In this document: positions 12,973 through 19,459 of the stretch, in pieces
Position numbering within the stretch: position 1 is the first letter of the stretch
Layout of the letters: each line of letters begins with the position of its first letter
Origin: a virus
DNA length: 23,648 nucleotides
Reading direction: 5' to 3' (one strand)
Virus record (IMG/VR): IMGVR_UViG_3300031787_000848
Location: 1-23,648 of that record
Notes under the pieces: model-generated
Told to the model about the DNA's origin: nothing
What the model saw: the letters and a program-made list of their open reading frames with translations, nothing else
Databases searched by the model: none
Made by a program: the position numbers and the translations under genes

Positions 12973-13133
12973 CCCCGCGATGCAAAGCCTGCGACGGAAT
13001 GGGCGAGATCCGCACGATGGTTGCGTCCCCCTCGATCTCCGGCCTGGGCGAGCATTGGTCCGAGCATGTCGAGGAATGCGAGGCCTGCGAAGGATCGGGC
13101 TGCGAGCCTCTTGACAATGACGAGGAGGAGTGA
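12969..13133 (+). CDS. DnaJ-like zinc-binding miniprotein
   Basis: 54 residues with CKACDGMGE (5-13) and CEACEGSGC (37-45): two CxxCxGxG motifs, as in the DnaJ cysteine-rich zinc domain, joined by a 28-residue linker and followed by an acidic tail (DNDEEE). There is no J domain. Such phage miniproteins may hold zinc structurally and mediate protein contacts. The start overlaps the previous stop (ATGA). A stretch without a gene follows. Confidence 0.72.
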   Translation: MTPRCKACDGMGEIRTMVASPSISGLGEHWSEHVEECEACEGSGCEPLDNDEEE

Positions 13134-13235
13134 TCTGAATTGGGGGCCGAGGAGGTTTGCTCCTCCCCGGCTCCCTGACGCAGCGGGTCTCGCAAACCCC
13201 TCCGTCGCGGACCCAGCCAAGTACGGGCGGGTCAT

Positions 13236-13252
13236 GTGCCAATTCATGGCAC
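13236..13252. repeat. Perfect inverted repeat, operator-like
   Basis: GTGCCA (13236-13241), spacer ATTCA, TGGCAC (13247-13252). The 6-bp arms and 5-bp spacer resemble a dimeric repressor or activator operator, or a small hairpin. No -10/-35 pair sits convincingly around it. Confidence 0.4.
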
Positions 13253-13549
13253 TTGTTCCCCAACCGTGCAAGGCCGATGGCTGTCAGTCAGCTACGCCTC
13301 TGCCCCATTCCGGGAAGACAGCAGGACAGGCGTTCAAGCGAAGCCAGAATGATGCCTTGAAACAGAGGCGCGCAGGCCGAGCGAGTTGCATCGCCAGGTT
13401 CTGCCACCGCGATATGGAGACAGTCGTAAGGGGGTGTGGTGGGGTAGTTGCCATCACATCGGATCGCCGCCCCGCCCATTGCCTAGCACAGGCTCAAAGG
13501 TGACTGATGCAATCTGCTCCGTGGCTCCAGATGGGACCCAGAAGCAGGA

Positions 13550-13577
13550 ACTCCGACTTTCCTCGGATGGTCGGAGT
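13550..13577 (+). other. Stable hairpin ahead of the methyltransferase
   Basis: ACTCCGAC (13550-13557) pairs perfectly with GTCGGAGT (13570-13577) around a 12-nt loop, 40 bp upstream of the methyltransferase ATG. No U tract follows, so it is not a standard terminator. The CCCAGAAGCAG repeats lie on both sides. It may be a structured leader element, mRNA processing site or part of an origin. Confidence 0.4.
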
Positions 13578-13616
13578 CTGCCCGCACACCACCCCAGAAG
13601 CAGACAGGAGGAGGAG

Positions 13617-14540
13617 ATGCCAGCCTACTACAACGAGATTGATCCCTATGCAGCACAATGGCTGCGGAACCTGATCGCTGCTGGACACATAGCTCCAGGC
13701 GACGTTGACGAAAGGAGCATCGTGGATGTCAAGCCGGACGACCTCATCGGATACACACAATGCCACTTCTTCGCCGGCATCGGAGGCTGGAGCCTCGCCG
13801 CGCGCCTCGCAGGATGGCCCGACGACCGACCTCTTTGGACAGGCTCCTGCCCCTGCCAGCCCTTCTCGTCGGCAGGACAGCGCAAGGGGGAAGCAGATGA
13901 GCGACACCTATGGCCCGTCCTTGCCGCCCTCGTCCGCGAGCGGAGGCCCCCTGTCGTGGCTGGAGAACAGGTTGCGAGCAAGGATGGGTTGCGCTGGCTC
14001 GATGGAGTATGCGCTGACCTGGAAGCTGCGAACTACACCGTCTGGTCGGCGGATTTCTGCGCTGCGAGCGTCGGCGCACCGCACATACGGCAGCGGCTAT
14101 GGTGGGTGGCGCAGTCCGTCAGCGAGCGACGCAGAGGGTGGCGTGATGCAGATCCGACCGTTGACTCACGCGCGGTACAAGCTGCGGGACGAAGCGCATT
14201 TGGCGGGGGCGGCATTGCTCTCGGGTTGTCTGACTCCATCGGCCAACGAGGATGCAGCGGGGCTGCCGGGGGCGGCATTGCTCTCGGGCTGGGCGACTCC
14301 AACGACGCGCGACCACAAGGACGGGTCAACGGATCTGGACAAAGCCGGGGTGCCGATCAACGGACTGCTTGGTCGTCAGGTCAGCCTGTCCCGTGCAGAG
14401 ACGGAAAATCGCGGCGCGTTGAACCCGGCATTCAGCCGCTGGCTCATGGGGTATCCAACCGAGTGGGACGCCTGCGCGCCTACGGTAACGCGATTGTCCC
14501 GCAGGTCGCGGCCGAAATCCTGAGAGCGTACCTAGACTGA
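13617..14540 (+). CDS. C5 cytosine-specific DNA methyltransferase
   Basis: 307 residues. Motif I is FFAGIGGWS (51-59), motif IV is GSCPCQPFS (76-84) with catalytic C80, motif VI is GEQVAS (116-121; Gln replaces the usual Asn of ENV), motif VIII is [14 protein letters not shown] (152-165) and motif X is [18 protein letters not shown] (285-302). It transfers a methyl group to cytosine C5 in a specific DNA sequence. The variable region between VIII and X (about 166-280) is the target-recognition part and is Gly-rich with an internal repeat. GGAGG-rich sequence is just upstream of the ATG. It likely protects phage DNA from restriction. Most of it overlaps another open frame that also looks coding. 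Confidence 0.9.
   Translation: MPAYYNEIDPYAAQWLRNLIAAGHIAPGDVDERSIVDVKPDDLIGYTQCHFFAGIGGWSLAARLAGWPDDRPLWTGSCPCQPFSSAGQRKGEADERHLWPVLAALVRERRPPVVAGEQVASKDGLRWLDGVCADLEAANYTVWSADFCAASVGAPHIRQRLWWVAQSVSERRRGWRDADPTVDSRAVQAAGRSAFGGGGIALGLSDSIGQRGCSGAAGGGIALGLGDSNDARPQGRVNGSGQSRGADQRTAWSSGQPVPCRDGKSRRVEPGIQPLAHGVSNRVGRLRAYGNAIVPQVAAEILRAYLD
13726..14523 (+). CDS. Overlapping-frame ORF of a phage family found with C5 methyltransferases
   Basis: 265 residues wholly inside the methyltransferase gene in another frame. The order [16 protein letters not shown] (35-50), [20 protein letters not shown] (65-84), [17 protein letters not shown] (92-108), repeated GW-x-S/T-P segments (127, 167, 188), and [20 protein letters not shown] (231-250) is recalled from many annotated phage hypothetical proteins. 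The start at 13726 has GGAG 8 nt upstream; ATG 13897 after AGGGGG is an alternative. It may be a truly dual-coded protein, or a shadow frame kept open by methyltransferase codon constraints and repeatedly annotated. Confidence 0.42.
   Translation: MSSRTTSSDTHNATSSPASEAGASPRASQDGPTTDLFGQAPAPASPSRRQDSARGKQMSDTYGPSLPPSSASGGPLSWLENRLRARMGCAGSMEYALTWKLRTTPSGRRISALRASAHRTYGSGYGGWRSPSASDAEGGVMQIRPLTHARYKLRDEAHLAGAALLSGCLTPSANEDAAGLPGAALLSGWATPTTRDHKDGSTDLDKAGVPINGLLGRQVSLSRAETENRGALNPAFSRWLMGYPTEWDACAPTVTRLSRRSRPKS
14205..14288 (+). repeat. 63-bp spaced direct repeat in the dual-frame region
   Basis: The 21-mer from 14205 to 14225 recurs exactly at 14268-14288, and similarity continues 12 bp further to GACTCC. 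The 63-bp offset is 21 codons, so both frames stay in phase: GGGIALGL in the methyltransferase frame and GAALLSG in the other. It is consistent with a tandem duplication that lengthened the variable region. Confidence 0.8.
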
Positions 14541-14559
14541 CCAACCAAGGAGGGAGCCG

Positions 14560-14736
14560 ATGAAGAAGACAGGCTACAGAGACCACATCATCGAGACCGC
14601 AGGCACGCTGCGCGCTCGCATTGCTTGCCGCCAGGATGCGCTTAGGACAGCGCAAGCAGATAGCTGGATCTGGTGGCACCTGAACCGCACGATTGCAGAT
14701 TTGGAGAGACAGGTCATGGAGAGGGAGGGTGTGTGA
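14560..14736 (+). CDS. Hypothetical 58-residue helical protein
   Basis: Starts MKKTGYRDHIIETAGTLRAR with AAGGAGGG 5 nt before the ATG, 19 nt after the methyltransferase stop. It is a single amphipathic, charged helical protein (LNRTIADLERQVMEREGV at the end). No family recognised. Its stop shares a base with the next start (TGATG). Confidence 0.7.
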   Translation: MKKTGYRDHIIETAGTLRARIACRQDALRTAQADSWIWWHLNRTIADLERQVMEREGV

Positions 14737-15017
14737 TGGCAATAAGGAATGAACTCACCGAGGAGCAGTTCACCAATCTGATGCAGTCCTATCTGCCAGC
14801 GGAGGTCGAGCGGCTGCGCGCAAAGGTCGAGCGGCTGCGCGCCGATCTCGCCATCCAGCAGGGATGCTGCGATGGTGCTGCGGCGCAGGATGCCCACATC
14901 CGCCGCGAGCGCGAGGAGATGCAGAGCGCGAAGGCTGATGCCTGGGACGATGGATACGAGGCTCACCGTCAGATGATCGAGGGCATTGCCCGTAAACCCA
15001 GCAACCCATACCGATGA
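14736..15017 (+). CDS. Coiled-coil protein with exact 21-bp heptad repeat, 93 residues
   Basis: Starts MAIRNELTEEQFTNLMQSYL. AEVERLRAKVERLRADL (23-39) is encoded by two copies of a 17-mer at 14804-14820 and 14825-14841, spaced exactly 21 bp, so one coiled-coil heptad has been duplicated. A Cys pair and acidic helix (REREEMQSAKADAWDDGYEA) follow. GGAGGG lies about 6 nt upstream. It resembles in style the coiled-coil protein at 12679. Function unknown. Confidence 0.72.
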   Translation: MAIRNELTEEQFTNLMQSYLPAEVERLRAKVERLRADLAIQQGCCDGAAAQDAHIRREREEMQSAKADAWDDGYEAHRQMIEGIARKPSNPYR

Positions 15018-15027
15018 GGAGGAAGAA

Positions 15028-15096
15028 ATGAAACAGACGCTGCTACTCATGCTGTTCCTGGCTGCAATTCTCATAGGACTAGGGGTGCTGACATGA
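15028..15096 (+). CDS. 22-residue membrane micropeptide
   Basis: MKQTLLLMLFLAAILIGLGV plus LT: one hydrophobic helix after a single lysine. GAGGAGG lies 4-5 nt upstream of the ATG and the stop overlaps the next start (ATGA), so translation is well supported despite the size. It may be a membrane-active or regulatory peptide. Confidence 0.58.
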   Translation: MKQTLLLMLFLAAILIGLGVLT

Positions 15097-15698
15097 GCGA
15101 TATGCTTGGGGAGCCCTCATTCGAGGACTTCTGGCGGTCGTATCCGCGCCGCGTCGGGCGGGGGGCTGCGGTCAAGTCGTGGGACAAGATGACCAAGGCG
15201 TTGAAGATCGCCCCATCCGACATCCTCAAGGGCTGCCACGCCTACGCTGCTGCCATGCGGGGCAAGGACATCCAGTACGTCGCCCATGCCAGCACCTGGC
15301 TGAACCAGCAGCGGTGGCTGGACGAGCATTCGACTGCCGTTGCCTCCGACGAGCCGCAGTACCGTCAGGACACCGCAGCCGTAGAGGCACTCAACCAGAA
15401 CGACCTCGCACACCGCTGCAAGAAGGAGCTTCTTCAGCGCACCCGCGAGATCCACTCGGAGCAACTGCATGAGGCGGCTCGCAGGCTGAAGAGTACCGAA
15501 CCGGAACTGTGGGATTGCATGACGCCAGGAGGCGATGGCTTTGAGCGAAAGGCGTGGTTCGCTGCCGTGGCCCATGTCTTCCAGGGCGCGCCGCTGCCGG
15601 ATGCCATCTCGATCACCAAGGAGCATTGGCTGAGTGGTCGAGACCGGCTGGAGACACGAATCCGGTGCATCTCCGCCAAACAGGCATTGACAGGCTGA
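15093..15698 (+). CDS. Phage replisome organizer / replication protein-like
   Basis: 201 residues. FEDFWRSYPRRVGRGAAVKS (10-29), DILKGCHAYAAAM and HASTWLNQQRWLDEH (about 65-79) form the domain found at the C-terminus of many phage replication initiators (FW..YP..K..A...W through ..S.WLN..RW.D). It is thought to contact helicase or primase. Here it stands at the N-terminus and the origin-binding winged helix is absent, so origin recognition may be supplied by the DnaA-like protein at 12377. The C-terminal 120 residues are helical and unrecognised. Confidence 0.7.
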   Translation: MSDMLGEPSFEDFWRSYPRRVGRGAAVKSWDKMTKALKIAPSDILKGCHAYAAAMRGKDIQYVAHASTWLNQQRWLDEHSTAVASDEPQYRQDTAAVEALNQNDLAHRCKKELLQRTREIHSEQLHEAARRLKSTEPELWDCMTPGGDGFERKAWFAAVAHVFQGAPLPDAISITKEHWLSGRDRLETRIRCISAKQALTG

Positions 15699-15738
15699 GA
15701 CATACGATCCATAAACATCGCGCAACAAAGGAGGGACC

Positions 15739-16515
15739 ATGTTGCCAATCGCTAAGACCAAGTCGTGGCACGACGCCCGGAGGTCGGGTATCGGCGGCTC
15801 CGATGCCAACGTCATCATGTCTGGGGATGCCGAGCGCATCCACGACCTCTGGCTGGTTAAGACGGGCCAGAAGGAACCGGAAGACCTGAGTGACAAGTTC
15901 CAGGTCATGCTTGGATCTGCCACGGAGGCTTTCAACCTCAGTTGGTTTGAGAAGGTGACCGGCATCTCGCTCATGCGGGATGTATCGGTGGAGAGCAGCG
16001 GCTTCCTGCGCGCAACGCTTGATGGGCTGTGCGAAACGCACATCGTGGAGGCCAAGCACACCCACGCTCGCACCAGCATGCAGGAAGTTCTCGCGCGCTA
16101 CCAACCTCAGTTGCACCACAACATGATGTGCGCCGGGAAGACGCGGGCCTACCTCTCGGTGATTCTCGGAAACGAGTGGGACTACATCGAGGTCGAATAC
16201 AACGAGGAGTACGCGCTGCAACTGGTCGAGCGCGAGAAGGAGTTCTGGGAGTGCGTCACGCTCCGTCTCCCGCCGAGCAACGTGGCTGTCAAGATCGACC
16301 CACCCGAGGCAACACGAACCGTTGACATGACGGGCAACAACGAGTGGTCATCTGCTGCACACGAATGGCTGATGTGCAAGAACTACGCATCTCAGTTCGA
16401 CAAGGCCGCTGATACGATCAAGAAGCTGGTGGCTGCGGATGTTCGATCCGCTGCTGGTCACGGCATCACGGTGACGCGCGACAAGCGTCGTGCGCTCCGC
16501 ATCAAGGAGGGATGA
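15739..16515 (+). CDS. YqaJ / lambda-exonuclease-family viral recombinase
   Basis: 258 residues. RRSGIGGSDANVIM (14-27) is the YqaJ N-terminal signature. GSATEAF (59-65) supplies a conserved Glu, RATLDG (91-96) the catalytic Asp (D95), HIVEAKHTH (101-109) the E-x-K pair (E104, K106), and YQPQLHHNMMCAG (121-133) the conserved Gln. It would resect double-strand ends 5' to 3' to give 3' single strands for the annealing protein encoded next. GGAGGG lies 3-4 nt from the ATG. A 40-bp spacer precedes it. Confidence 0.9.
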   Translation: MLPIAKTKSWHDARRSGIGGSDANVIMSGDAERIHDLWLVKTGQKEPEDLSDKFQVMLGSATEAFNLSWFEKVTGISLMRDVSVESSGFLRATLDGLCETHIVEAKHTHARTSMQEVLARYQPQLHHNMMCAGKTRAYLSVILGNEWDYIEVEYNEEYALQLVEREKEFWECVTLRLPPSNVAVKIDPPEATRTVDMTGNNEWSSAAHEWLMCKNYASQFDKAADTIKKLVAADVRSAAGHGITVTRDKRRALRIKEG

Positions 16516-16516
16516 C

Positions 16517-17164
16517 ATGGACGAGAACCTGGACAAGCAGGCCCTGCTCTACGCTGCTTTGGCGGCGGCTCAGGGCAAGATGAGCAACCCCGTGAAGAAC
16601 CGGGAGGTCAGCGTGAAGTCGGATCGCGGGGCGTACAAGTTCGCCTACGCGACCTTGGATGCAATCCTCGACGGCATCCGTGGCCCGCTCGCAAGCAACG
16701 GGCTGGCCTTCACTCAGACGCTGGAGAGGCGCGAGGACGGCATGGTCATGTGCCTGCGACTCTTCCACAGCGGCGGAGGTCTGGTGTCCACCTGTATGCC
16801 GCTCGACAGCGCCCGCATCGTCAAAATGCAGGAGATGGGCAGCCTGATGACTTTCGCCCGGCGCTATCAGATCGCCAGCTTCTTTGGCCTCGCCGCCGAG
16901 GAGGATGACGACGCGAACTCGGCAGACGGCAATCAGGTCCAGAACATGACCACTCGGGCGTCCAAGCCCGACCCGCGCGCCGAATACAAGCGCATCCACG
17001 ACGCCATGTCGTCGGCCCAGGATGCGACGGCTCTGGCCGAGATCATGCTGGCGAACAAGGAAGCCATCATGCTGGTGAAGAACGCCAGCGAGCAGGGCTA
17101 TGCCGCCCTGATGGCTCTCAAGGACAAGCTGGTTGCCGGTTACAGCGGGGAGGGCGAGGCATGA
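16517..17164 (+). CDS. erf: ERF-family single-strand annealing protein
   Basis: 215 residues. FAYATLDAILDGIRGPLASN (42-61) with LAFTQTLE and QEMGSLMTFARRYQIASFFG (105-124) followed by AAEEDDDAN is the ERF core (GS.xTxARRYxL...Gx..EEDDD). It anneals complementary strands and pairs with the exonuclease immediately upstream. The C-terminal 70 residues carry a helical region (YKRIHDAMSSAQDATALAEI). The start at 16517 is set by GGAGGG 5 nt upstream. It overlaps the next gene by ATGA. Confidence 0.92.
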   Translation: MDENLDKQALLYAALAAAQGKMSNPVKNREVSVKSDRGAYKFAYATLDAILDGIRGPLASNGLAFTQTLERREDGMVMCLRLFHSGGGLVSTCMPLDSARIVKMQEMGSLMTFARRYQIASFFGLAAEEDDDANSADGNQVQNMTTRASKPDPRAEYKRIHDAMSSAQDATALAEIMLANKEAIMLVKNASEQGYAALMALKDKLVAGYSGEGEA

Positions 17165-17517
17165 GCGACGAGTACGCCAACGATGTCGTGCGGATGAATG
17201 CCATCAAGGACGGCACCCGCTTCGACATGGAGCCAATCCCGCAGGCAGAGAAGCTGGTCCTGCGCGCGTGTCACTCTGCCCTGATGGAGATCGACACCTG
17301 GATCACCGTGTTCAAGAAGCGGCGGGATGTCATCCAGCACGACATCACAGAGATGACGGCACAAGCGATCAACGAGCATTGCGGCGGCGACATCGAGCAG
17401 GAGGAGATCGCCGTCGCCCTGTTCGACTGGGAGAACGACGTTCTCGACATCATCACTAGCGACAAGGCATCCGAAATCATCAACGACATGAAGGAGAAGC
17501 GCAATGGAACGGCTTGA
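17161..17517 (+). CDS. Hypothetical 118-residue protein of the recombination cluster
   Basis: Starts MSDEYANDVVRMNAIKDGTR. Mostly helical and acidic with VFKKRRDVIQHDITEMTAQA in the middle and ending KEKRNGTA. No known domain seen. It sits between the ERF annealing protein and the SSB-tail protein with overlaps of 4 and 14 nt, so a recombination or replication accessory role is plausible. Confidence 0.72.
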   Translation: MSDEYANDVVRMNAIKDGTRFDMEPIPQAEKLVLRACHSALMEIDTWITVFKKRRDVIQHDITEMTAQAINEHCGGDIEQEEIAVALFDWENDVLDIITSDKASEIINDMKEKRNGTA

Positions 17518-17773
17518 CGCAATCTGCGGCACGAAGAGCAAGGATGGGCAGAAGACCTACTGGACGAAGGTAGGCTCTGCGTTTCCCAACAAAACGGGGG
17601 GCTACACCCTGTACCTCGACTACGTCCCCACGGGGCGCAGCGATGACGGCAAGACCGTGATCGTCCTCGCCCAGCCCAAGGAGCGCACGGACGCCCCGAG
17701 GGGCCAGGGTCAGCGGGCCATCGGCCAGCAGCAGTCGCGCCAGCGGGACATGGATGACGAGGTGCCGTTCTGA
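17504..17773 (+). CDS. Small protein with SSB-type C-terminal tip
   Basis: 89 residues. The N-terminal 60 (GQKTYWTKVGSAFPNKTGGY, TLYLDYVPTG, KTVIVLAQPKE) look like a compact beta-strand domain, possibly a minimal OB-like fold. A Gln/Arg/Gly-rich linker (63-81) follows, then DMDDEVPF (82-89), which matches the acidic amphipathic tip of bacterial SSB (DDDIPF) that recruits repair and replication enzymes. Next to the exonuclease and annealing genes, this argues for a phage single-strand-binding or SSB-mimic protein. The strand-binding part is unproven. GGAG lies 7 nt upstream. Confidence 0.7.
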   Translation: MERLDAICGTKSKDGQKTYWTKVGSAFPNKTGGYTLYLDYVPTGRSDDGKTVIVLAQPKERTDAPRGQGQRAIGQQQSRQRDMDDEVPF

Positions 17774-18096
17774 TGCTCTCTTCGGATTACATCGAGGGGC
17801 ATCTGAACGCACTCCAGAGGATCGGTGACCGGGCTGCCGAGGCGAGGGCTGACTACGAGTTCGCGTCCGACATGCTCCGCACGGTCTACGCTGCCGAGTA
17901 CCTCAAGAGCGAGTTGCCCCGCGCCGCCGACAAGGAGGCAGAGGCACTCGCATCCGAGGCGTACCGCAAGGCTCTGGAGGACCGCCGGAATGCCTTCGTG
18001 GTTGCCGAGAAGCTGCGCCATGAGCGGGCCTGGCGAGAGCGAGTGATCGACGCTTGGCAGACCATGAGCGCCAATGCGCGAGGGAGAATCCTGTGA
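17773..18096 (+). CDS. Hypothetical helical protein, 107 residues
   Basis: Starts MLSSDYIEGHLNALQRIGDR. Nearly entirely helical and charged (ELPRAADKEAEALASEAYRK), probably coiled-coil. The ATG shares a base with the previous stop (TGATG). GAGG about 10 nt upstream is a modest ribosome site. No family recognised. Confidence 0.7.
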   Translation: MLSSDYIEGHLNALQRIGDRAAEARADYEFASDMLRTVYAAEYLKSELPRAADKEAEALASEAYRKALEDRRNAFVVAEKLRHERAWRERVIDAWQTMSANARGRIL

Positions 18097-18317
18097 TCGA
18101 GATCGAAGAGTCCGTACCCATCCCCCGCAATCAGGTCGGCAGTCCTAAGTACCCGTTCAGCAAGATGAAGCCGGGGGACAGCTTCCTCGCGCCCGGCGAC
18201 CGGCGAGCCTGCGTCAATGTTCGCAACGCAGCCGTCAACTACGGCAAGCGGCACGGGTGGAAGTTCGCGACGAGGATGGTGCGGGGGACCGGCGTCAGGG
18301 TGTGGCGGGTCGAGTAG
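18093..18317 (+). CDS. Conserved small phage protein with YPFxxMxxGDSF motif (GTG start)
   Basis: 74 residues. The segments KYPFSKMKPGDSFLAPG (about 32-48), ACVNVRNAAVNYGKRHGWKF and ATRMVRGTGVRVWRVE form the pattern of a short protein widespread in phages (resembling DUF7303) with no established role. The basic, beta-hairpin-like C-terminus could bind nucleic acid. GTG at 18093 overlaps the preceding stop (GTGA) and has AGGGAG 6 nt upstream. Its last 23 bp overlap the end of the endolysin gene on the opposite strand. Confidence 0.68.
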   Translation: MIEIEESVPIPRNQVGSPKYPFSKMKPGDSFLAPGDRRACVNVRNAAVNYGKRHGWKFATRMVRGTGVRVWRVE

Positions 18318-18822
18318 ACATCTCGACTGCCTTCTTCCTGACCGCCTCCACCCTGCGGCCCCATCCCTTTCCGAATGTAGGCCAATGGTGGAGCGACTTG
18401 AGGTAGGCCAGTCTGGCGTCACAGATGTCGTTTATCAGGCCGCTGGCGTGGACAATGCTGGCGGCCTGTATCGTTCGGGGGCCGATCACTCCGTCCTGAC
18501 TCACCCCGAGCGCCTGCTGCAAGATCATGCCCGCGCGCTTCTGCCCTGAGTTCACGGCGATGTCGAACACGGCAAGGTCAACGCCGGGGGGCAGGCTGTC
18601 TGCCTTGACCGCAGCCCAGTAGCGGTCACGGTAGAGGGGAGTGACATCGTCCACCGTCAGGGAGCGCATGGTGGATTCGTCCACCTCGCGGCCCTTGAAT
18701 GCCTCCCAGGTTCGCTTGGTGACGCCGAGGTTGGTCATCCCGCCCGGATCTGCGGGGTGGTTGACGTACCCGCCTTCGTGCCGCAGCACCTCCTTCAGGC
18801 ACTCAAGGAAATTGCCGATCAC
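18295..18822 (-). CDS. Endolysin, glycoside hydrolase family 108 (lysozyme-like)
   Basis: 175 residues with GTG start. VLRHEGGYVNHPADPGGMT (12-30) is the GH108 signature with catalytic Glu (E16) in HEGGY, followed by LGVTKRTWE (32-40). DLAVFDIAVNSG (82-93) and LGVSQDGVIGPRTIQA (105-120) belong to the PG-binding_3 C-terminal domain. It cleaves peptidoglycan glycan strands at lysis. No signal peptide, so it needs the holin encoded immediately upstream. The GTG at 18822 overlaps the holin stop (GTGA); GGGAG lies about 10 nt upstream. Its stop overlaps the end of the early operon. Confidence 0.9.
   Translation of the reverse strand: MIGNFLECLKEVLRHEGGYVNHPADPGGMTNLGVTKRTWEAFKGREVDESTMRSLTVDDVTPLYRDRYWAAVKADSLPPGVDLAVFDIAVNSGQKRAGMILQQALGVSQDGVIGPRTIQAASIVHASGLINDICDARLAYLKSLHHWPTFGKGWGRRVEAVRKKAVEMSTRPATP
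18309..18327 (+). terminator. Weak terminator-like hairpin at the convergence point
   Basis: GTCGAG (18309-18314), loop TAGACAT, CTCGAC (18322-18327), followed by TGCCTTCTTCC. A 6-bp stem with a pyrimidine tail at the end of early unit B could stop rightward transcription before it runs antisense to the lysis genes. It is weaker than the terminator at 11363. Confidence 0.3.
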
Positions 18823-19211
18823 TTGGAGGCCACTCCCTTCAGCTTCTCGATGGTCCTGAGACCTCCGAGGCCCAGCATCGCGAACATCAGTTCCCAGAGG
18901 TTCGCATCCAGCACGGGAGGCTTGGGGATGGGCTTGCCAATGAGGAACCCGATCCACACGGCGAGAGGAACAAAGAGGTAGGTGTATGCCACGGCAGCCG
19001 CACAGACCCAGCCGATGCCCGGTCGCCAGCCGCCGATGAACAGGGACCCGGTCTCGGCCTCTGCCTTGTTTACCTCGATCTGCGCCCGGTCATGGGCCAG
19101 CAGGGCATCGCGCAGTTCCGCCTCTGCCTTGGCCCTGGCGGCAGGGTCGGGAATGAACTTGTCCAGCACCTTGATGCCAGCGGCGACCGCATCTCCGATT
19201 CCGAATGCCAT
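18819..19211 (-). CDS. Holin of the 3TM family
   Basis: 130 residues. A charged helical N-terminal region (RAKAEAELRDALLAHDRAQI) leads to GGWRPGIGWVC (60-70). Membrane segments follow at about 64-80 and 80-94, then a third at about 105-118 ending MLGLGGLRTIEK (112-123), the Holin_3TMs hallmark shared with gene-transfer-agent holins. It would open the inner membrane so the endolysin reaches peptidoglycan. GAGGAG lies 6-7 nt before the ATG. It overlaps its neighbours at both ends. Confidence 0.87.
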   Translation of the reverse strand: MAFGIGDAVAAGIKVLDKFIPDPAARAKAEAELRDALLAHDRAQIEVNKAEAETGSLFIGGWRPGIGWVCAAAVAYTYLFVPLAVWIGFLIGKPIPKPPVLDANLWELMFAMLGLGGLRTIEKLKGVASK

Positions 19212-19459
19212 CAGCGTCTCCTCTCGATCTCAGTTGCGACCAGATTCGTCAGGGTTGCGGCGAGACCGGCGGCGTGTTGGAGCGTGATCTGCGCGATGGT
19301 CAGCACCCCGTCCTTCTGCACGGCCACGGCTATCGGCGTCTCCCGGTTGTGGGAGGGGTAGATCATCGCCAGCGTCGGCCCTCTGTACGAGTCGGGACCA
19401 CTTTCCATGATGTCGAGGTGCGGGGCCGAGATCGTGCCATCCGTCAGGGGCTGGGTCAT
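19211..19459 (-). CDS. Hypothetical 82-residue protein upstream of the holin
   Basis: Starts MTQPLTDGTISAPHLDIMES. IAVAVQKDGVLTIAQITLQH and AAGLAATLTNLVATEIERRR suggest a small beta domain with a C-terminal helix. No signal peptide or membrane span. Both ends overlap neighbours (ATGA, TGATG). The weak ribosome site implies coupling. Unknown role in the lysis/tail operon. Confidence 0.68.
   Translation of the reverse strand: MTQPLTDGTISAPHLDIMESGPDSYRGPTLAMIYPSHNRETPIAVAVQKDGVLTIAQITLQHAAGLAATLTNLVATEIERRR

Larger units (their letters stand above)
13134..13616 (+). other. 483-bp gene-poor region inside early unit B
   Basis: No ORF with a ribosome site and protein-like composition was found. 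The region holds hairpin GAGGAG-GTTTG-CTCCTC (13149-13165) just after the previous stop, a perfect inverted repeat at 13236-13252, a strong hairpin at 13550-13577, and the direct repeat CCCAGAAGCAG at 13537-13547 and 13594-13604 flanking that hairpin. It could contain a replication origin, an RNA or a remnant gene. Confidence 0.5.

Noticed and set aside
13149-13171. Terminator after the zinc miniprotein
   Set aside because: The hairpin (GAGGAG/CTCCTC with outer GCC/GGC) has no U tract, so termination is not supported; recorded only as structure.
13232-13503. 90-codon plus-strand ORF (MCQFMALV...) in the gene-poor region
   Set aside because: No ribosome site, Arg/Cys/Ala-rich random-looking composition, and the start lies next to a perfect inverted repeat; kept as noncoding.
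13134-13616. tRNA gene
   Set aside because: No TpsiC-loop consensus with a matching acceptor stem or cloverleaf found in this interval.
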